Source: an uncultured Bacteroides sp. (GTDB lineage: Bacteria > Bacteroidota > Bacteroidia > Bacteroidales > Bacteroidaceae). Taken from it: a stretch of DNA of 64,000 bases. The translations under genes were made by a program, and so were the position numbers. Each line of letters starts with the position of its first letter. Within the stretch, counting starts at the first letter, position 1. The stretch spans positions 1 to 64,000 of the forward strand of contig UQTJ01000007.1 in NCBI GenBank assembly GCA_900544075.1, written 5' to 3'. The notes under the pieces are model-generated. The model did no database searches and was not told the origin of the DNA. It was given only the letters and a program-made list of their open reading frames with translations. Below are positions 62,008-64,000 of the stretch, in pieces.

Positions 62008-62090
62008 GCAAAAAAATATTACAGATAATGAAATGTGATAATTATTTTCATGGGGATTATAATTTCATATAGTTCTATTTCAATATTTTG

Positions 62091-63308
62091 TCAGTATCTG
62101 TTTCTGTCTGCATTAAATCTGTAACCTATACCTAACATTAGGTTGTTAGGATTCTTGAATTTATACAGCTGGTATCCTACGTGCAGGAAAACATTTCTCG
62201 TTATATCTGTTTTCAGTACGAAGTTCTGGTAAAAAGAATTGATATCCTTTCCACGGCATATGAAATTTTTTCCTATTCCCAAGTTTATTGAGAATATAGG
62301 CATAACGACTTCTGCTCTGACGGATAGTCCCATGGAAAACTGTTCGATAAACGGAGGGCGGAAAAATTTCAGGTCGTCTGTCGGTGTGTCTGTATTGGCC
62401 AGGTGGTCTGTAATGTTTGCACTTTCATCATACTGCGCATCGAGTGATAAACCTGCCCTGAAGTATTTGTTGAAGTTATACATCGGGCTAAAATTCAGAC
62501 CGGCTACTGCGAATACACCCGGAATAACAGTGCCCGAACCTTCTTCCCACATTATTCCTTTCTTTTTTGTTGCACCATATATGATAACGTCATAGTTTAT
62601 ATAAGGCTTGAACCCGTATTTGGGTGTTACAGCTAATCTATTGTTCCTCTGATATCTTGAATCAGGATTGTTTTGCGGACACCACATGAGTCCTATACGG
62701 CCATCGAGTGTATTTACTCCAAAGTTCGGATAACTGGTGTTGCCGTTGGAATAATGCGAGAGGCCTATTCCTGCTCTGAATGCAACTTCCTTTGTTATCT
62801 GCCAGTTGAGCAGGAAACCTAAATTTATATATGCATTCGCTTTTGAGCCTACTATGGTGTTATATGGATTTTTCTCGGCATCGTATTTTTTCCATCCGAA
62901 AGATGCTCCGAAGTTCCATTCGTAGTCAAATGAAAGATTTGGGGTGATAGATGCAATCTGTGATGTCTGAAACACATATACAGCTAATGGGTTTCCTACC
63001 TCTTTAGTGTTATAAAATGTGTTGTATCCTATACCTATACCCTGTATTGTGTTGGGATACATTTTGCCCATATAGCTGTTTGGAGCAAATTTGAAGCCGT
63101 ATTTTATGTGTCCGGACAGGTTTGTGCGAATGGGGGACTTGGCCATATTTTCTCCTTTGAAGAAACCTTTGGTGGGGAATGTATATGCCGGTTTAAAGTC
63201 CAATCCTATCACGTGTATTATCTTTCGCGGAACACTGTCCTGCTCATCTGCATATATGCCTGTAAAAGTCAAACATAGAAATAACAGAGTTGATATATAT
63301 CTTTTCAT
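62091..63308 (-). CDS. PagL-like acyloxyacyl hydrolase family outer-membrane protein
   Basis: 405 residues, longer than classical PagL (about 170-190). A signal peptide ends 'TGIYAD'; the mature part is all-beta and ends 'LMLGIGYRFNADRNRY'. 'AGIGLSHYSNGNTSYPNFGVN' matches the PagL core, with the H-x-S pair at H185 and S187. The catalytic glutamate expected about 12 residues after the serine is not obvious; that position is N199, with D202 close by. It could be a lipid A 3-O-deacylase or a structural relative. It overlaps the preceding gene by 4 bp (ATGA). Confidence 0.6.
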   Translation of the reverse strand: MKRYISTLLFLCLTFTGIYADEQDSVPRKIIHVIGLDFKPAYTFPTKGFFKGENMAKSPIRTNLSGHIKYGFKFAPNSYMGKMYPNTIQGIGIGYNTFYNTKEVGNPLAVYVFQTSQIASITPNLSFDYEWNFGASFGWKKYDAEKNPYNTIVGSKANAYINLGFLLNWQITKEVAFRAGIGLSHYSNGNTSYPNFGVNTLDGRIGLMWCPQNNPDSRYQRNNRLAVTPKYGFKPYINYDVIIYGATKKKGIMWEEGSGTVIPGVFAVAGLNFSPMYNFNKYFRAGLSLDAQYDESANITDHLANTDTPTDDLKFFRPPFIEQFSMGLSVRAEVVMPIFSINLGIGKNFICRGKDINSFYQNFVLKTDITRNVFLHVGYQLYKFKNPNNLMLGIGYRFNADRNRY

Positions 63309-64000
63309 ACATTTTTATCATCTATGGGGTATATTATTCGATAGCCAAACGGATCCATACTGTTGAGTCTTCCTGTAAAAATATATTTTTCTCCGGTGGC
63401 TGGGTTTGAGATATGGACTTTATAGTTTACATGAAACTCTTCAATTTTATTATATATTTCTATATTTTTTGTTTCCCCCGGATTGACAGTCTCTTGGACT
63501 ACAAGATTCCTGTCGAGTTTTCCTGTCCAAAAACTTTGTTCAAGCAATCCGAATGTAACTTTTGTTTTCTGTACAACCGGTTTCCCTTCTACAATATCAG
63601 GTATTTGTATTTCTGCAAGATTTTCTCCTAAAATCTTGTCCAAATTATTGAAAATTTCATAGTTGTCAGGGTAGAACTTTATTCTTCTTTTAGAATTTTT
63701 GTATGGATAGAAATTTAATGTGATAGACCCTTCTGATGATTCTGTATTGTTTACAGTAATACCATCAACTTGTTCCACTATGTCGGTATTATGATAGAAA
63801 TCATTTTCAAAATCGTATTCCACCCTGTCGATGACGAACTTTTCTGTAGGTTTCAGTGATACTTTTATGGTTTTGCGGACATATTTGTTTCCTACTTCTA
63901 TGCTGAGGTTCATAGGAGAGTTGTTGAGATTCTTGTCGCAAATGATTTCCATTTCCTGGCTGTTCCTTTTTTCAATACGGAATCTGCAGTATGTGTCTTC
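63305..64000 (-). CDS. Partial hypothetical protein, runs off right edge
   Basis: The frame is open through base 64000, so the 5' end lies outside the window. The internal ATG at 63952 is unlikely to be the start, because 16 in-frame codons precede it. The 231 visible residues are beta-rich, with repeated Ig-like patterns ('MNLSIEVGNKYVRKTIKVSLKPTEKFVIDRVEYDFEN', 'HVNYKVHISNPATGEKYIFTGRLNSMDPFGYRIIYP'), and have no enzyme motif. I do not recognise the family. The ATGA overlap with the PagL-like gene indicates translational coupling. Confidence 0.7.
   Translation of the reverse strand, partial: EDTYCRFRIEKRNSQEMEIICDKNLNNSPMNLSIEVGNKYVRKTIKVSLKPTEKFVIDRVEYDFENDFYHNTDIVEQVDGITVNNTESSEGSITLNFYPYKNSKRRIKFYPDNYEIFNNLDKILGENLAEIQIPDIVEGKPVVQKTKVTFGLLEQSFWTGKLDRNLVVQETVNPGETKNIEIYNKIEEFHVNYKVHISNPATGEKYIFTGRLNSMDPFGYRIIYPIDDKNV

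Overview
The window is a 64 kb piece of chromosome from a gut-type Bacteroidales bacterium (Bacteroides, Phocaeicola or Prevotella relative). The evidence is a SusC/SusD pair inside a polysaccharide utilisation locus (PUL), many lipoproteins with Bacteroidetes-style lipoboxes, type III glutamine synthetase, and promoters of the Bacteroidetes form TTTG-N19-TAnnTTTG (perfect examples at 68-98 and, on the minus strand, 21801-21831). I saw no phage, integron, insertion sequence or CRISPR array.

Region 1 (142-21127) is an alpha-mannan-type PUL. A membrane-spanning one-component regulator (Kelch sensor, one TM, SARP/OmpR-like winged helix) precedes an operon-like run: surface glycan-binding lipoprotein, GH76, SusC, SusD, DUF3823 lipoprotein, an unassigned secreted TIM-barrel-like protein, a GtaA/DUF4965-type protein, GH92 and GH125. 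The promoter before the operon carries tandem TTTAACCCTAA sites that are natural candidates for the regulator's binding site. The PUL looks more AT-rich than the nitrogen genes and ends near a tRNA-Lys gene, with a non-coding stretch holding a broken small ORF and palindrome array A.

Region 2 (21690-36164) is housekeeping and stress: tRNA-Lys, a lipoprotein, Fe/Mn superoxide dismutase, a nitrogen block (outer-membrane protein, PII, AmtB, GlnN), phosphoglycolate phosphatase, a DUF2490 protein, a nitroreductase, a cobalamin riboswitch unit with no recognisable target gene, MetY, a thioesterase, a GNAT-nitrilase fusion and an iron alcohol dehydrogenase.

Region 3 (36330-47719) has a copper ATPase CopA, palindrome array B, MsrA, a TPR protein and a five-gene glucuronoxylan cluster (SASA esterase, GPH permease, GH10, GH43, GH67) preceded by three ATGTAACAT sites and followed by array C. 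The cluster has no SusC/SusD of its own.

Region 4 (48064-64000) has a sensor kinase / LuxR regulator / FAS1-SusD hybrid lipoprotein unit, a GHL10 hydrolase, a CstA-YbjQ-porin-DUF3857 gene run in which the second DUF3857 protein has lost its transglutaminase cysteine, then phosphoglycerate kinase, a PagL-like outer-membrane protein and an unidentified partial gene.

The observation I rate highest is structural. Three convergent gene junctions (21507-21586, 38576-38649, 47766-47823) each carry 3-4 short palindromes repeated at exactly 22 bp, with a different palindrome sequence at each locus. The second is a complete promoter-riboswitch-small ORF-terminator unit at 30860-31291.
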